Source: Rotaria sp. Silwood1 (lineage: Eukaryota; Rotifera; Eurotatoria; Philodinida; Philodinidae). From it: DNA of 64,000 bases. The DNA is taken from assembly GCA_905250075.1 (NCBI GenBank), contig CAJNOP010000408.1, positions 118,992 to 182,991 on the forward strand, in the 5' to 3' direction. This document shows, piece by piece, positions 10,444-23,522 of this stretch. Position 1 is the first letter of the stretch; each line of letters begins with the position of its first letter. The position numbers were made by a program, and so were the translations under genes. The notes beneath the pieces are model-generated. The model was not told the origin of the DNA, searched no databases, and was given only the letters and a program-made list of their open reading frames with translations.

Positions 10444-12659
10444 ATGTCATTGGATTCACTTCTCATTATCGAGGGCGAGAACATCGAAAGTGCTGGAAGT
10501 GTTGCTGCATATTCTTATGATAACATATTCTTGAATTATGCAGCTTCTAAGGCGTCGTTATTGACCGTTCAACTTCGACATTCTCAAACTGATCTTAATG
10601 CAGAACATCATAATGAAAAACATGCCTTAACTGCATTGAATGAACGTTTCCATCTCTTCGTGGAATATGTTCAACGACTAGAAGAACAACATGCCAAATA
10701 CATTGCTCAATTGGTCTCATTCATACGACACTCATATGATATCAGTACTATTGAAAGTAAGTACAAGAAAGAGTATGTGCATTTAAACTCTGATCTTATG
10801 GCATTAAACAATGAAAAGATCGATGACGAAATTGGATATGAGATGTTTCAATTACAGGCTGCTATTTATTGTCAATTGATTGAGCTTGAACAATATACCA
10901 AAGACGAACAATGTTTGAAATTAGAACAAGAATTGAATAAGACGTCGTCTATGCTCAATACTCTACGTACATCACATGCACATTTACAACAGGAAATAAA
11001 AACTCTGTTTGCATTACGCTCAGAAACATTACAACAGTATCTGATATTGACACAAAAGTGGTGTAACGTGAAAAAAAATACAAGGGAACAGAAATGGAAT
11101 ATGAAAATGTTGAAAAATCAAATTATTTTCTACAAGAATATACATTTGTATCTAAAGTCAGTATAGTTCATTGGATCTTTTCTTTTTCTTTCGATCGAGA
11201 AACATATTTTTCCTTTCTTTAAGAGAATTCAAATCATTCAATATTGAGCCAGTTGATGGCAGTAAATTTTGGGGGTCGGCATACGATGAATGTGTGAAGA
11301 AAATACATCATGATTTTGAATGGCTGTATGCAAAAATTCATCGTAAAATGATTGCATTCTTTGAAATAAAGATGCAACACATGAAAACAGATGTTGAAGA
11401 ATTATTGGAGTATCAGAAAGTCGAAATCGAGCAACTGGCTAAACGCATTCGACAATGGGAAAGCGAATGTGAAAAAATGCAGAAAAGTCTTTCATATGAA
11501 AAAGATTTGGGAATGAAATTGGAAGCTACGTGTTGTAAGTGAAATTTCATATCTTGTCATAAAAAGAAAAAGAAAATTTCAATACAGTTGCAGCTACTTT
11601 AACTATGCATAAAGATTCTTACTATACAAATCATGATCAATGGCAAGATCAAAGGGGCAGCACATTGAACTGTCTATCAGAATCTGTAACAGAGCCTATA
11701 ACCAGTCGGATAAAACGTCTGCTCCTATCTGCAAGACAAATCTGACGATTTACTATTTTCGATATATACTTTAATGCTTATTAACAATTGTATTTCAGAA
11801 AAATTCTATTTGACTTCTTATAGCTCAGCTAGAATCGAAACTCCAAACGATTCAACTTGAAAATGTCGAGGAATTAGAAAAACAATCGAAAGATATATCT
11901 ATTTTAAAGGAAAAATTTACGATAATAGCCTATGATATTCAACAAATGCAAGAAAGGTTAGAAAGTTTGATCACAGTCGACAATAGGTACTAATTGTCTT
12001 CATGCATGATTCTTCTAGAAACGTCAATTTAGAAATTGAAATTATTCTGTATCGTGACCTATTGGGATGCACTGAAAAACATAAAGAGTTAGTTGTCTCT
12101 TCTTCGTCATCTGAAAGATCAATGGCAAGAAAATGGACTATAAAAGGCTATACAATTGGATCGGTTGGCATTAGTAAGTATGATTGATTATAAAAGAAAG
12201 AAAGAAAGAATTTGATTCATTTCTTGTTTGTAGAAGATTGTTCGCTCGATGGGGATTACATTACTGTAATAAATCATTCGAAGACTAAAAATTTTGATAT
12301 TTCAAAATGGGTACTTATACATCAGGTCGATTTTGAGCCGGTAGTTGAATATAAAATACCTGATGGAATTCAACTTCAAGAAGATGGTGAAGCAATAATT
12401 TATTCGACGCAAGGTGCGAATGTTGCTAAATTATCGTTAACTGATCATGCTATTTCATCGTTGTTACATCAAAAACTAGTGAATAGGGAACTGTTTTCAT
12501 GGGGTAAGCGCGTACATGACGTTGCTCTTTTTATTAATTAGTTTCTGTTTCGACTACCTAGGTAAGGGAAGTGTACTCAAAACGGTCTTATTTAATCAAC
12601 ATGGCGAACAGGAATCATCATATTTACAAACGATATTCTCTCACAGCGATATGCTGTAG
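10444..12659 (+). CDS. cytoplasmic intermediate filament protein with lamin tail domain
   Basis: Six exons join in frame to a 569-residue protein: 10444-11156, 11224-11534, 11824-11986, 12019-12173, 12234-12503, 12562-12659. All introns are GT-AG. After a head of about 55 residues the rod opens with the coil 1A motif ALTALNERF (about 61-69) and closes with LEIEIILYRDLLG (400-412), the classic end of coil 2B. The lamin tail domain fills 449-569 (ISKW, YKIPDGI, FSWG, LFNQHGEQ). There is no basic nuclear localisation cluster in the rod-tail linker and no C-terminal CaaX box (it ends SDML), so I read it as a protostome-type cytoplasmic filament subunit rather than a nuclear lamin. Subunits of this family assemble as parallel coiled-coil dimers. 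The intron 11987-12018 would be only 32 bp. Exon limits are by eye from frame continuity and family motifs. Confidence 0.87.
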
Positions 12660-14185
12660 TATGCAAAAATACCAACACAAACTCTTTATTAATGGAAAAT
12701 ATACTCACCCCTTATACCGAATTCTACTTTCTGACCTTCTTATTTTCGTAGATGCTTAGTTGAAAATTTGTAGCTTTATTTTGTATGTGTGCTTTCCTAC
12801 TCCTACTATTGATGATATAGTATAGTCTAAAAAGAAACAGTATACTTTTCGACTTTTCTGTTTTCATGGATTTACCTAAAGCTTTTTGGACACCTCATAG
12901 AATATGAAGATTCTATAGAAAAGTACTACTCCAATGCTCACAGTGACATAACCACATGGCACTATACAGGATACTTTGATCTCTTCAATGTACATTAAGC
13001 TTTGAGTGTACAATTTTGCAAATAGTTTCGTAGAGCAAGATGAGATCTATCGATTGCTATATGATCGTTTTTTTTATAGTCGTGAAATGGCGAAGAAATA
13101 TTCAAAATACGATGATGGCTCTGAAAGCTCACTTTTCAGGTTGTCAAAGTCGTTTCATGTAATAAATCAACTTTGAACAATCAAGAACAAACTTTCAAAC
13201 CATAACATTATGCATTCGAGTAGGGTATAAGATTAACTATCTATCAACAATACTGAGTTCAAAATCTGAAATTTCACATGCATCTATATTTCTTTAATCT
13301 TCGTTATGAAATGTCACCTAAAAGATGTCCGAATCAATATTTTTGTCCGATACTGATGCAATTGGATAGCAAAAGTGAACACGAAGTCTTAATTTCATGA
13401 ATAGAAGTCTATGTTTATTTCTTCTACGAGTCACTTTTTTTAATCCCATCTTTCATCAAGCATCATGCTAGTAGGGTAGAAATTTTCCGTAGATAGCTAA
13501 TGGTCGATTATAAGGGTGTGGTAATGATTCGTCTCTTCTCTTGCAGTCACATACACACGTCACAACACCCACACCCACACTGACACGCAACTCATTCAAA
13601 TCCCTTGCTTATGTTAAGATTTAAACGGTCGTTCATGGCGAAATGTACCGCTACCATAGTTATTAGTTCTAATCTACCTTCCATATATATATATGGTTGT
13701 CTGCAAAGAAACAGTCAATAGACGAAAAGCGTTTGAATACACATTCAGTGATTCTTTTGCGTGTCTGTTTCGAAAAATACCTAGAGATCCTTTTAGCGAA
13801 AAGAAATGTATTCTTATGAGGGCAGGTCCCCAAGTGATAAATTGCTTTTGAACTGGAGCTATATTTAATCGATAGGATCTAGTAAGTAAGTAAATATTCT
13901 AGAGTGATTGAAGTCACATAAAAGCAATAATTAGACTAGCCAATAGAAAAAATTTCCGAATTTTTTGAGCAAGTGTCCCTAAAATATAAATCTTTCAAAA
14001 TATTCAAGCTTTTTACAATAATCACGACAAAGTGCCTATATTTTAAAAAATTCATATCTTGGAGAGAGTTAGTGAAAAAGCTTTCAATTTTTTTTTCTAC
14101 AAACTAGCCTAATCGATGCCTTTATGTGAACAAAGTTTCAGGACGAAATATAAAAGTATGATTTCGCTTGAAACTAGAGCTTTGC
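12660..14185. other. gene-free stretch
   Basis: No supported gene. A degenerate telomere-like inverted pair is at 13513-13588 (AGGGTGTGG, about 45 bp of spacer, then CAACACCCACACCCACACTG). Confidence 0.4.
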
Positions 14186-14481
14186 AGGGTGTGGGTGTGT
14201 GTGGGTGTGAGTGTGACTGGATGTGGGGTGTGGGGTGGAGTGGGGTGTAGCTGGGTGTGGGTGTGTGTGGGTGTGCTGTGGGTGTGATGCGGGTGTGGAT
14301 GTGTGGGTGTGGTGTGGGTGTGTGCGTGTGGGTGGCGGTGTGGGTGTGGGTGTGTGGGTATGGGTGGGTGTGGGTGTAGGTGTGCGTTATCGTATTCTCT
14401 ATCTCTTCATCTTCACGCACCCACACCCACACCGTACACCCACCCACACGCACACATACACCCACACCCACACCCACACCC
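14186..14481. repeat. large TGTGGG foldback, copy F
   Basis: About 200 bp of GGGTGTGGG-type repeat is followed by a 30-base spacer (about 14385-14417, containing TATTCTCTATCTCTTCATCT) and then about 65 bp of CCCACACCC-type repeat, beginning AGGGTGTG and ending CACACCCT. The long open frames across it on both strands are by-products of the repeat and not genes. The spacer matches that of the copy at 23523-23867. Confidence 0.9.
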
Positions 14482-14661
14482 TTTTAATAGTATAGGTTGA
14501 AATAGATTAACAGGTAATAATGTTTAACCTATATGACAGCAATACAAGATGAAAATAAAATTGAAACAGCTAAGAAATCGTAATGATGATCTGTCAAGAA
14601 GTCTTCAGGTATGGAACTTCTACTTTAAACAGATAGCTTAATTCAAAACTCGAACATATAC

Positions 14662-14824
14662 AAACGCGTTTAAACTGTTAAACGATTTTCGAATCGTAAA
14701 AAGCACGCGCATTTTAACGCGTTAAAGTATCTAACGTTGTAAAAACGCTTTTGAAAGTTTTAACGTGTTAAAATGTGCGTTTTGTACGATTTGGAACGCG
14801 TTCATTTTCGAGCGTTTTAACCCG
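14662..14824. repeat. imperfect foldback rich in AACGCGTT
   Basis: The arms around 14662-14720 and 14755-14824 are inverted versions of one another. The pattern CGAATCGTA, GCACGCGCATTTTAACGCG is answered by AACGTGTTAAAATGTGCG and GTACGATTTGGAACGCG. It is probably a small non-autonomous element. No clear target duplication is seen. Confidence 0.55.
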
Positions 14825-15000
14825 TTTTTTTATTGATTTTGACTTCCTGGGTAAAAGTCAATCTTATTCCATATATTTTCCTACAAACAATGTGCAAATT
14901 ACTCGATGTATAATTTGTCTGTAAATTGTTAGGAAAGAAATTTTCCATCAATTAAATTGTGAAAAATGAAATGATTTAGAAAAAAAAAGTAAAAGAAGCT

Positions 15001-16716
15001 TTACAAAATGAGTCTTGGGTCACCAGACACTTTACTGATTGTTGGATGATTCAAATAGGCTAAAGTCATCGTATCTTGGACATCAAGCTCAAAATCGAAT
15101 ATCGATAGATTCTCCATCATATGTGTTGAGTTGAGAGTGCGAGGATTGATAACAATACCTTGCTGCCAATGCCATCGATACATAACTTGTGCAGGCGTTT
15201 TACCATGCTTTTGTGCGATTTGAGTAACATTGGGATGCTTACGCATATCTGGAATAGGATTCCACGAGGGATCAAGCCACACTGTATGATTAGGGGCATC
15301 ACCGGGAGAACAGCTATTAAAGGTAATATTGTGTTTTTTGCAAAAATCAAGAAGTTCGTCTTCATGCCAATAAGGATGAAATTCAACCTGTTCAAAAAAA
15401 CATTTCACTGAGGAGAATATTTATAAAGCGAATATACTTGATTGACACTGGGAATAGAAGAATTTAAATTAAAGATTTCTAATAAATGATTTACTTCAAA
15501 ATTGCTCACACCAATCGCACGTACCTAAATGAGAAAAATTGATCAGAATCAATAATAAATGAAAAAATGTATCAAGAAGAATGACAATCTCAACATTCGG
15601 ATGAATAATTAATCGAATTTTTTATCTGCAGATATGAACTTACTGGTAAACGGTTTTTCATTCATATCCTCCGAAAAACATATGAACATTTTTTAGCTTA
15701 AGTTTGTTAGTTGATATCATCAGTAGGAGATAATTTCCAGCAATACTTTTCTTGTCATTTATACTCTTTGTCTATCCTACTTTTTACAGTTGAATTCTTC
15801 TATTTGGATCAACCTTTTTTACATCATGCTCAATTTAATGGCATGAATGTCTTTGCTAAATAAAGTTAACATTCGTATCTGAATGATTTAGCATATCTTG
15901 ATGAATTGATAGAACAAATGTAACGCTTCAAAAATGATACAGAACCCATATTGTATGGACCGATTGGAAACCGCCGATAAAGTCCGGTTATTTTCTTAAC
16001 CGTCACTTAACCGCGGTTATTTTCCATTCTAACTACAGTTACACAGCATAAAAACCGACGGTTAACCGTAATTAAACGTCTAGTTAACCGAAAAAGTAAC
16101 CGGACAGCTAGCGAGAAACCGATTTTTACGGTTAAGCGAGGGTCGAGAAAATAATCGAAATTAACTGGTAGTTTTCGACTGGTTCATATAACATGAGAAG
16201 TGTTCAAAAAGGATCACATTATAGCGGAATACTAAACGTATGTATCCAAGCTGTAATAGGGATGCTCAGAAACATCGAAATTAAAATAACTGAAGCCGAG
16301 ATATTCCTCTGTTTCACTTGCGTTAGTTTGAGGTTTTATTATCACAAAAAAATATCACTTTGAATTATTACTTTGATGTTTCTTTAACGTCACAATTAAG
16401 AAAACAAAGAAAAGAGTACAGACGTATCCTGTCCTAATAATCTTCACTGTCAAACTTAATCTAACTATTATTTTTTTTGATAGGGCTAAAATAAAATTTG
16501 GCATTTTACCGCTAAGCTCAAGTTCATACGATGAAAACTCACGAAACCATTGAAGAAACACTGACTCTGACTTTTTCTAATATGCTCGTTGTTTTCATGG
16601 AAATTTCATAAAATTCTTACACGTTGCTGATCAAATAATTTTTGTAATGCTTGCCATGTTTGGATACGACAGTCAGCCCAAGTTGATTTTCCTTGTTTGC
16701 AAGAAGGAAATGGCCC
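15001..16716 (-). CDS. aldo-keto reductase, 3' part (5' part lost in gap)
   Basis: Three exons are visible on the minus strand: 16716-16621 (32 codons, entering from the N run), 15524-15438 (29 codons) and 15387-15001 (128 codons plus stop). They join in frame with GT-AG introns of 1,096 and 50 bp. The residues form the C-terminal half of an AKR TIM barrel: TWQALQKLFDQQR, VRAIGVSNFEVNHL, VNQVEFHPYWHEDELL, KTPAQVMYRWHWQQ, and VINPRT at the position of the cofactor-binding IPKS loop. Family members reduce aldehydes and ketones with NAD(P)H. The catalytic Tyr, Lys and His should lie upstream and are not visible, so activity cannot be judged. No N-terminal exon is recognisable beyond the gap. Confidence 0.85.
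15955..16190. repeat. AACCG-rich degenerate repeat within AKR intron
   Basis: Many scattered copies of GGTTAACCG, ACCGATTT and AACCGT in both orientations lie inside the first visible intron of the reductase gene. They look like a decayed element. Confidence 0.5.
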
Positions 16717-16816
16717 NNNNNNNNNNNNNNNNNNNNNNNNNNNNNNNNNNNNNNNNNNNNNNNNNNNNNNNNNNNNNNNNNNNNNNNNNNNNNNNNNNNN
16801 NNNNNNNNNNNNNNNN
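16717..16816. other. assembly gap (100 N)
   Basis: A run of exactly 100 N, the usual placeholder for a gap of unknown size. It truncates the aldo-keto reductase gene. Confidence 0.99.
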
Positions 16817-17289
16817 AATCTCATACTGCAAATATGAAAATATACTAAATAAAACCATAACCAAAATGCATTGAATACTTCGCATATATTGTTCTAAATT
16901 CCATGATATAAAAAACGAAGAATATCCGATCTCGTATTGAAAATATTAAAACATACCAAAAAGAACCATTGTTATCATGCATTGAATACTTCATATACCT
17001 CGTACCAATATCTAAAATAAAAGAAACATACCAAGAAAAACTATACCACAGTGCCCTCAATACTTCTAACACGTCAAGATAATATTGAAGGTAACATTCA
17101 GCTTCTGTTACACATAATCTGAAAAATTTCCTTAAAAAAATTTAAATGATTAAAATCAGTTTGTCTTGAAAATTTATTTATACGTATTATAGTAAAAATT
17201 CTGACTTCTATAAAAGCATAAATTCATACTGGCATAGAGATATAAACATGTAGAATTATCATGGTATAGGACATAGTGGTATAGAGATG

Positions 17290-17312
17290 GGTGTGGGTGT
17301 GGGTGTGTGCCA
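17290..17312. repeat. solitary short TGTGGG run
   Basis: GGGTGTGGGTGTGGGTGTGTG with no matching C-rich arm nearby, unlike the other copies. Confidence 0.7.
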
Positions 17313-17329
17313 TAACAGATAGTCAATCA

Positions 17330-18800
17330 TAATTACAATCAGTTACTAAAGAAGAAGCAAAGCATTTTAAAAAAACATGCGGCTCTTTTTCACTACAGAT
17401 GCTCAATGAATATCAGAATAATTGATGAAAGAAGAAGTGAAAATATTTAAACAAATAAACTTGATTGTTTTTCTCAAATAAAATAATCAGTTATGATTAC
17501 AAGTAGGAACTAAAGACGATAGGAAATGAATAAAACGAAAACATTTTATCCTTCTTTTGTCACAAAAGATACTCAATTATTCTCGACATATCTAACTTAG
17601 AAGAAGGACAAAGGCCTAAACAAACATATTTGATTCATTTCCTGATACTACGTGTTCGAAGAAGATGAGATTAGAGAACTAAAAAGAAGGCAGAATGCTT
17701 AAAGAAAAAATTGTTATCGCAATCCCTTGAAGGATTAAAAATGTGAAATGCAATTCACCTATTGTTACTAATTAAATAGATTTCGTTTTCTTCCGATTCT
17801 TCGCGATAGATTTGTAGCTTATTGTTAATTTCATACTTTAAAACTAGAGTTTCTCTGTGACAGTCTATGATAAGTTTGGAGGTTCTCTGTCGCGGTCTGT
17901 GATAGTCTCTGGAGGTCTCTTTGTGTTCTCTGTGATAGCGTCTAGAGGTTCTCTGTCACTGTCGGTGATGATCACTTAGTGCTCTCTGTCACAGTCTGTA
18001 GCACCCTCTGAAGTTCCTCAGTCACAGTGTGTAATGAGTTTGGAGCTTTTCTGTCACAGCATATAATGTGTTTGGGGCTTCTCTACCGCAGTCTATAGTG
18101 GCCTGTGAGGGTTCTCTGTCACAGTCTGTGATCGGTATGTAATTTCTGTCACGGTCTATGGGGGAATGAATTCAAAATTTTTCTAACCTATGCACTTCAT
18201 CAATCCTTTCAGATTGTGTTTCACAAAAATATTAACCCTTTTTATCGTAAAAGATATTGGATGAAGAACAGAATATCTAACTGAGTAAGAAGAAAGAAAA
18301 TCTAAACGAAAATATCCACCTCTTCCTCACAAGGAATACTAAAAAACAGGAGAAAATATTTGAATGAAAATATTTGATTTTTGTTGAACGATACTGTTAT
18401 ATTCAGAGTAACTGCCAGAACAAAAAGGAGAAAGAGTTAAACGATGAAAATTTATGCTCTTTCTAAAACGCACTTATTAAAAATCAGAATATCGAACTGA
18501 GAAAGAATGAAAAGAGGATAACGAAAATATTTCATGTTGTTCTTTGTAACAGATACTGAAGTATGATAAGGATAGCTAATTGAAAAAAGGCGAAAAGAAC
18601 AAAAGAAATATATTCAACTCTTCTTCTAAGAAAGAAGTGAAATGAAAATATTCAATTGTTCTCCAGACAAAAGTCACTAAACTATAGTCAGGATAACTGA
18701 ATGAGTGAAAACAAGAAAACAGTCAATGAAAATATTTTATATTTTTAGTCACAATAGATACTTAATAAAAGTGAGAATCACAAAACGAAGAGGTATGAAA
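17330..18800. repeat. degenerate tandem repeats, two families
   Basis: From 17330 to 17760 and from 18220 to 18800 an AT-rich unit of very roughly 80-90 bp recurs, with the pattern ACGAAAATATTTnnn, then a TTTTTGTCACA motif, GATACT.AA and AGAA.ATC. Between them, at about 17850-18165, lies a different unit of about 35-40 bp built on TTCTCTGTCACAGTCTGTGA and TTTGGAGG. Both are heavily diverged. No gene is supported. Confidence 0.6.
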
Positions 18801-20290
18801 AATACGACAGCTAGTCATTTTTTAGCTGATGACTATTGGAAGATATTGAATGATCGTTGGGCTAACTCAATTAGAAATAAGAAAATGAAATTAACTAATC
18901 TGTGTAATTATGCTGCTTTTGAATAGGTCTTAGGTTATTGTTTTAGTGGCAGTTTGTTGAATGTTTGATAGAAATGGTTTTTGGATGAAATAAAGAATTG
19001 GTTTGTGTCGTAAGTGTTTTTGCCGGTATCATTTCGTTGAGTGCATGTGTTGATATGAAATTGAAATACTTACAAAGATTCTGTTCCTAGATGTTGGCAA
19101 GGTTCACACATTTTTGATTGATGATTGAATTAAGTGAAGAATGAGATATGTGTTCACTGAAGAGTTGGAATATATTTCAACTGATCTGTTTTTTTTGTAT
19201 GATTGAATTGTTTGTAAGATGTTGGAATTGGTTTATTGAAAGAATTTATGGTTTTTTATTATCCGCTTGTATAATGCGAGCATTTAACCTGTTGGGTTTG
19301 ATAATTATAGAAACTAATTTTTAGAATTAGTATAGACATAAGTGGTTTTTTTTAATGCTTTTTATACGAAAAAATAAACTAAAAATAATACCAGTTTATA
19401 TCAGTTTTATTTTGTATTAAGCTCTTCTAAGAAAAATACGTAAAAGATAAAGAAAAAAAATCATTTACTGAATATCGTTTACTGAAGAACTTTATTCTAA
19501 CATCAATGTTTGCGCTTGTTTTGTGAAAGCTAAAATTTGATTTTGCATCAGTCAGTGGAATGGCACCATCCTGAGTATCTTGCTAGTTCTTTTTACTGTT
19601 GGACGTGAAAGATTTATTTTTCTCTTTTATTACGCATTCAAGCCTTTCTTGATAACTTTCGACGAAGCGCTTTCATATTTCGATAGCTTAGCAACAACGA
19701 TAATACTTCTCCGTAACTGCTATTATTGTGAAGCAATGTTGAATGAAATTAGAAATTTTGTGAAATCAGCAGTAGATGAAAGTGGAACTTATTCATTTTT
19801 AATAACATATTCAAATTTGGATCAAAACTATTTTCAGCAGAACTCACTCGTGTTATTGAATTACTACTCAAATAATCTTGTTGAATTGACAAACGGCATC
19901 GTGTATTTCTTTTAGGTGACGATTTCGACAGAAAACAATGCAATTGTGTACATTTACTTAACATAAGTGGCTTAGATACACTAAGTTTGTTCAACTAATC
20001 GCAGAGCTATCCAATAGATAAGGTTATCAATCTGTAACAATCACAGTCATTTTAGAGAAAATGCTAACCGTCTTTCACAGAAATAATCCCAGATAACTGC
20101 AAGCAACTAAATAGATATACTATCATTCTGTTAACGAATCTGAAAAGAAGGATTTAGGTAGAATTTTTTATCGCCGTACAGTAAATATTCTTTATATAAA
20201 TACTCATGAACTTTCTGATGAGCCTTTAGCGTAATTTACGACTAAAAGTGGACAAATGAATCATTTTACTTGCTTAAGAAATTTGTAGAC
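18801..20290. other. gene-free stretch, one unrecognised open frame
   Basis: An open frame of 111 codons lies at 19580-19915 (+). Its predicted product is rich in hydrophobic and Asn/Tyr residues and matches no family I know. I see no flanking exon or conserved motif, so I do not call it a gene. Confidence 0.3.
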
Positions 20291-20299
20291 TAATCTAGA

Positions 20300-21790
20300 C
20301 TTAAGAATAGAATAATCTATGGTGAATCTCAGAACGATCTGCCCTGGAATGTAAAATAGTTAATCCGTTTTCTTTGGCTGTAAATTATCTATTAATAGAA
20401 GAATAATAAACCGTTTTTACATAATGGTAAAATAAACTAGCTTCAGACATATGATAATAAACTCTATTTTCTAATTGTAGAATAATCTACGCTTATGCAT
20501 AGAATAATGAGACCTTTTCTTCTATTGTCGTAGAATAATGGACCACTATACGCCTGTAAATGTAGAATAACAAATTCTTTTTTCATCATCGTAAAATAAT
20601 TTACCTCTCTGCGAGGAATAGAAGCCCTTGTGTCCACAGTGATAGAATGATCTACCTTTATATGTAAAATGATAGAACTTTCTTCAGTAATCGTAGAATA
20701 ATCTACCCTTTTGTGTGGAGTAATAAACCTTTGTATCCATAATGCTAGAATGATCTGCCCACAGACATAGAAAGATGAACCTTTCTTCTGTAATCGCAGA
20801 AACATCTACATATATGCATAGTACAGTAAACCCTTCTCTTCATAACCATAGAATAATGTATCTTTCTACGGGGAATGATAAACCAATTTGTCCACAATGG
20901 TAGAAGGATATACCCTTAGACGTAGAGTGATAAACTCTTTTATGTATAAGGGTAGAGGAATCTACCCTTAGGCGTAGAATGATAAACCCTTTTATGTATA
21001 ATGGTAGAATGATCTAACCTCAGACGTAGAATGATAAGCCCTTGTATATGTAATTGTAGGAGCTACCCTCAGATGTAGAATGATGAACCCTTGCATGTGT
21101 AATTGTAGAAGGATCTACCATTAGACGTACAATGATGAATTCTTTTTTTCTAATTGTAGAGTAATCTACCCCTATGTGCAGCTTAATAAACCCTTCTCTT
21201 CAAAATTCTAGAATAGTCTACCCTACTGAATGCAATAATATACCCTTGAATCTATAGTAGTAGAATGATCTATCCTTAGACGAAGAATGATCTACCGTTA
21301 GACGTAGGATGGTAAACCCTTATTCTGCAATCGCAGAACAATCTACCCTTATGCGCAGCAAAATAAACCCTTCTCTTCATGATTCTAGAAAAGTGTACTA
21401 TTCTGCGTGCAATAATAAACCCTTCTTTCAATAATGATAGAATGATCTACCCTTAGGCGTAGAATGATAAACCCACTTCTTAAAACCGCCGAGTGATCTA
21501 CCCTTCTGTTGTAATCGTTGAATAATCTACCCTTGCGCGTAGAATAATAAATCCTTTTGTGAACTCCATAGCGTAGTATACCATTATGCGTAGAATAATA
21601 AACTCTTTTGTGGTCCTCGTAGAATGATCTACCCTGATGCGTGCAACAACATACAATTTTAATGAAAACGTAGAATAATATACCTTTGAGGATAGAATAA
21701 TAAATCCTATTGATGAAAACTTTGACTGATATACCCTCAACTACGCATCATATACCCCTTTTATTTTCATATACCCTCATTGTTATAAAC
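20300..21790. repeat. 54-bp-period satellite
   Basis: Roughly 25 diverged units carry GTAGAATGATCTACCCTTA, then GCGTAGAATGATAAACCCTT, then a variable AT-rich spacer. Each unit holds the small hairpin GTAGA-N4-TCTAC. The period is close to 54 bp, or 18 codons, so minus-strand frames such as 20464-20805 and 21498-21740 stay open by chance and show an 18-residue repeat (motif VDYSTI, then FIILH). It ends near a separate palindrome, AAACCCTTGAAGGGTTT, at about 21826-21842. Confidence 0.8.
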
Positions 21791-23157
21791 CCTTTCGTTC
21801 ATAAACTCTTAAAGGGTATATGAAGTGGTTATAAACCCTTGAAGGGTTTATGGAATCGTTTTTCAAGTCAAAGAGTTGATTATTCTACGGATTTTTTTTT
21901 CAGTGTACGTATAGCATTCGTTTATCGATATTTTTATACCAGAAACCAGGAAAATAAAACTTAAGAAAAATGAATTGAAAACTCCATGAACTCCATATAT
22001 TTCTAATCATCTTTCGTAATAAAGAAAAAATGTATATCCATTATTGTAAACGTATGTTTTGTCGCAAGATGAAACATTACATATCGTATCATATGTGATT
22101 GTTCATTATCAGAGTTGGTTATCTGTATGAGATCGTTTAGTTTGCTCTGAAACTTGAGCGAAAACATTAGATGTTTTATAGAAAAAGATCTGCAATCTAT
22201 ACAATCATATTATGTGCTCTTTCTTAATAATTTGAGAACACTTATCTGATTGTAGATAATCTTTGACAATAATATGTTTCTGATAGATTAAATTGTACAA
22301 TTGAAACTAGTGCTAACGTTTCACTCGTCATCAAGAATAAAATTTCAACTAAAATCTAACACATTTGAAATAAAACACAAAAAATATGGCTTCTTAATTT
22401 TCTCTAACACTTCAGTTTCAAAAGAAATGGACAGGAGTTGTTAAAATTAAAAAATATTTTTCATGATTATGTTGAAGACGAAAGATAGTAGAAAATATCA
22501 TCATGTTTGTGCTAAAATAAAGTGAACATATACATTGCAGAAAATACTTTGAAGAATAACTGAGATTGTTCGTTTTAAGTGCATCAGCTAGATGTTGGAT
22601 CCCATTGTCTGTGATTTTACTCGCCTAAAGACTCAGTACGATACGTACCGACGTGTGTCTTCTTTCCTCGACGTGATCATAAATGGAAATGATAAGAAAA
22701 CACAGATGAAAACGAGACGATAGTAACAAAACCGACATTTGGATGTTGAAGGAGGAGATTTTTGCAGATGTTCTAGTCTTCAATCAACTTCCTGAACTAT
22801 ATACTCATCGAACATACATATATCGAATACATTATTAACGATCGAAATAAATTATATAAGTGGAATATCGTGTTCAAGTTTTTCTAGATTTCAAAGTCAT
22901 CCTGAAGTCGTAGAAGAAAAATTCGTAGAATAGACTTCGTCAATATCTTACGTATCAGGTAAAGCAACAAATTTTTCGCTAGAAAAAAATCTGATAGACC
23001 ACCCAAACAGAGTTATAATTCCCACGGACGAAACGATGACATGTAAATTACTGTTAGATATAATCAAATATAGTTTTGTTGTTCTTTGATTTCTATATTA
23101 TAAAACAAAACCAAAAATAAGCTGATGATATAAATTAATCAGTATGAGAACAATAAA
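21791..23157. other. gene-free stretch
   Basis: AT-rich DNA beyond the satellite. I see no supported gene or repeat. Confidence 0.4.
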
Positions 23158-23262
23158 AGGGTGTGGGTATGGGTGTGTGGGAATTCTATTCCACTATGTT
23201 CACCCACCCACACGCACACTCACAGCCACCCACACCCACATCCACACACCCACCCACACCCT
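23158..23262. repeat. TGTGGG foldback
   Basis: AGGGTGTGGGTATGGGTGTG, a spacer around TTCTATTCCACTATG, then about 60 bp of CCCACA-type repeat ending CCACACCCT. No direct duplication at the flanks. Confidence 0.85.
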
Positions 23263-23522
23263 CCGTTTTTACTAAAACTCGATTTCTATTGGTTGCTGGT
23301 CAACCAATAGGATTTCAAGGTCAGTGGAACTCAGATTCAAGTTCTCCACCCCAGAAAACCTTTGCTCAAGTTTGATAAAACCTCGAAGTATCGCTTCTCT
23401 GATCGGAAAACGGGACTTTAATTTTCGACCAATCCAAGCGTGAACAAACACAGAAGCAATTTTCGATTAAGTATCTTTGAAATAGATGACGTAGCCTTCT
23501 TGCTTCTTAATGTTTTATATAT

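Noticed and set aside
10444-12659. Nuclear lamin rather than cytoplasmic filament
   Set aside because: The rod-tail linker lacks a nuclear localisation cluster and the protein lacks a CaaX end, although the lamin tail domain is present.
14186-14481. Actual telomere end
   Set aside because: Unique sequence continues on both sides and the array is inverted on itself, so it is interstitial.
14109-14500. Long open frames on both strands across the TGTGGG array (also at 23643-23864, 34538-34819, 41181-41466)
   Set aside because: Low-complexity translations of the hexamer repeat in both directions, with no domain or start context.
20464-20805. 113-codon minus-strand frame
   Set aside because: A by-product of the 54-bp satellite period.
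17330-21790. CRISPR-like regular repeats
   Set aside because: The units are diverged and contiguous without unique spacers, and the DNA is animal.
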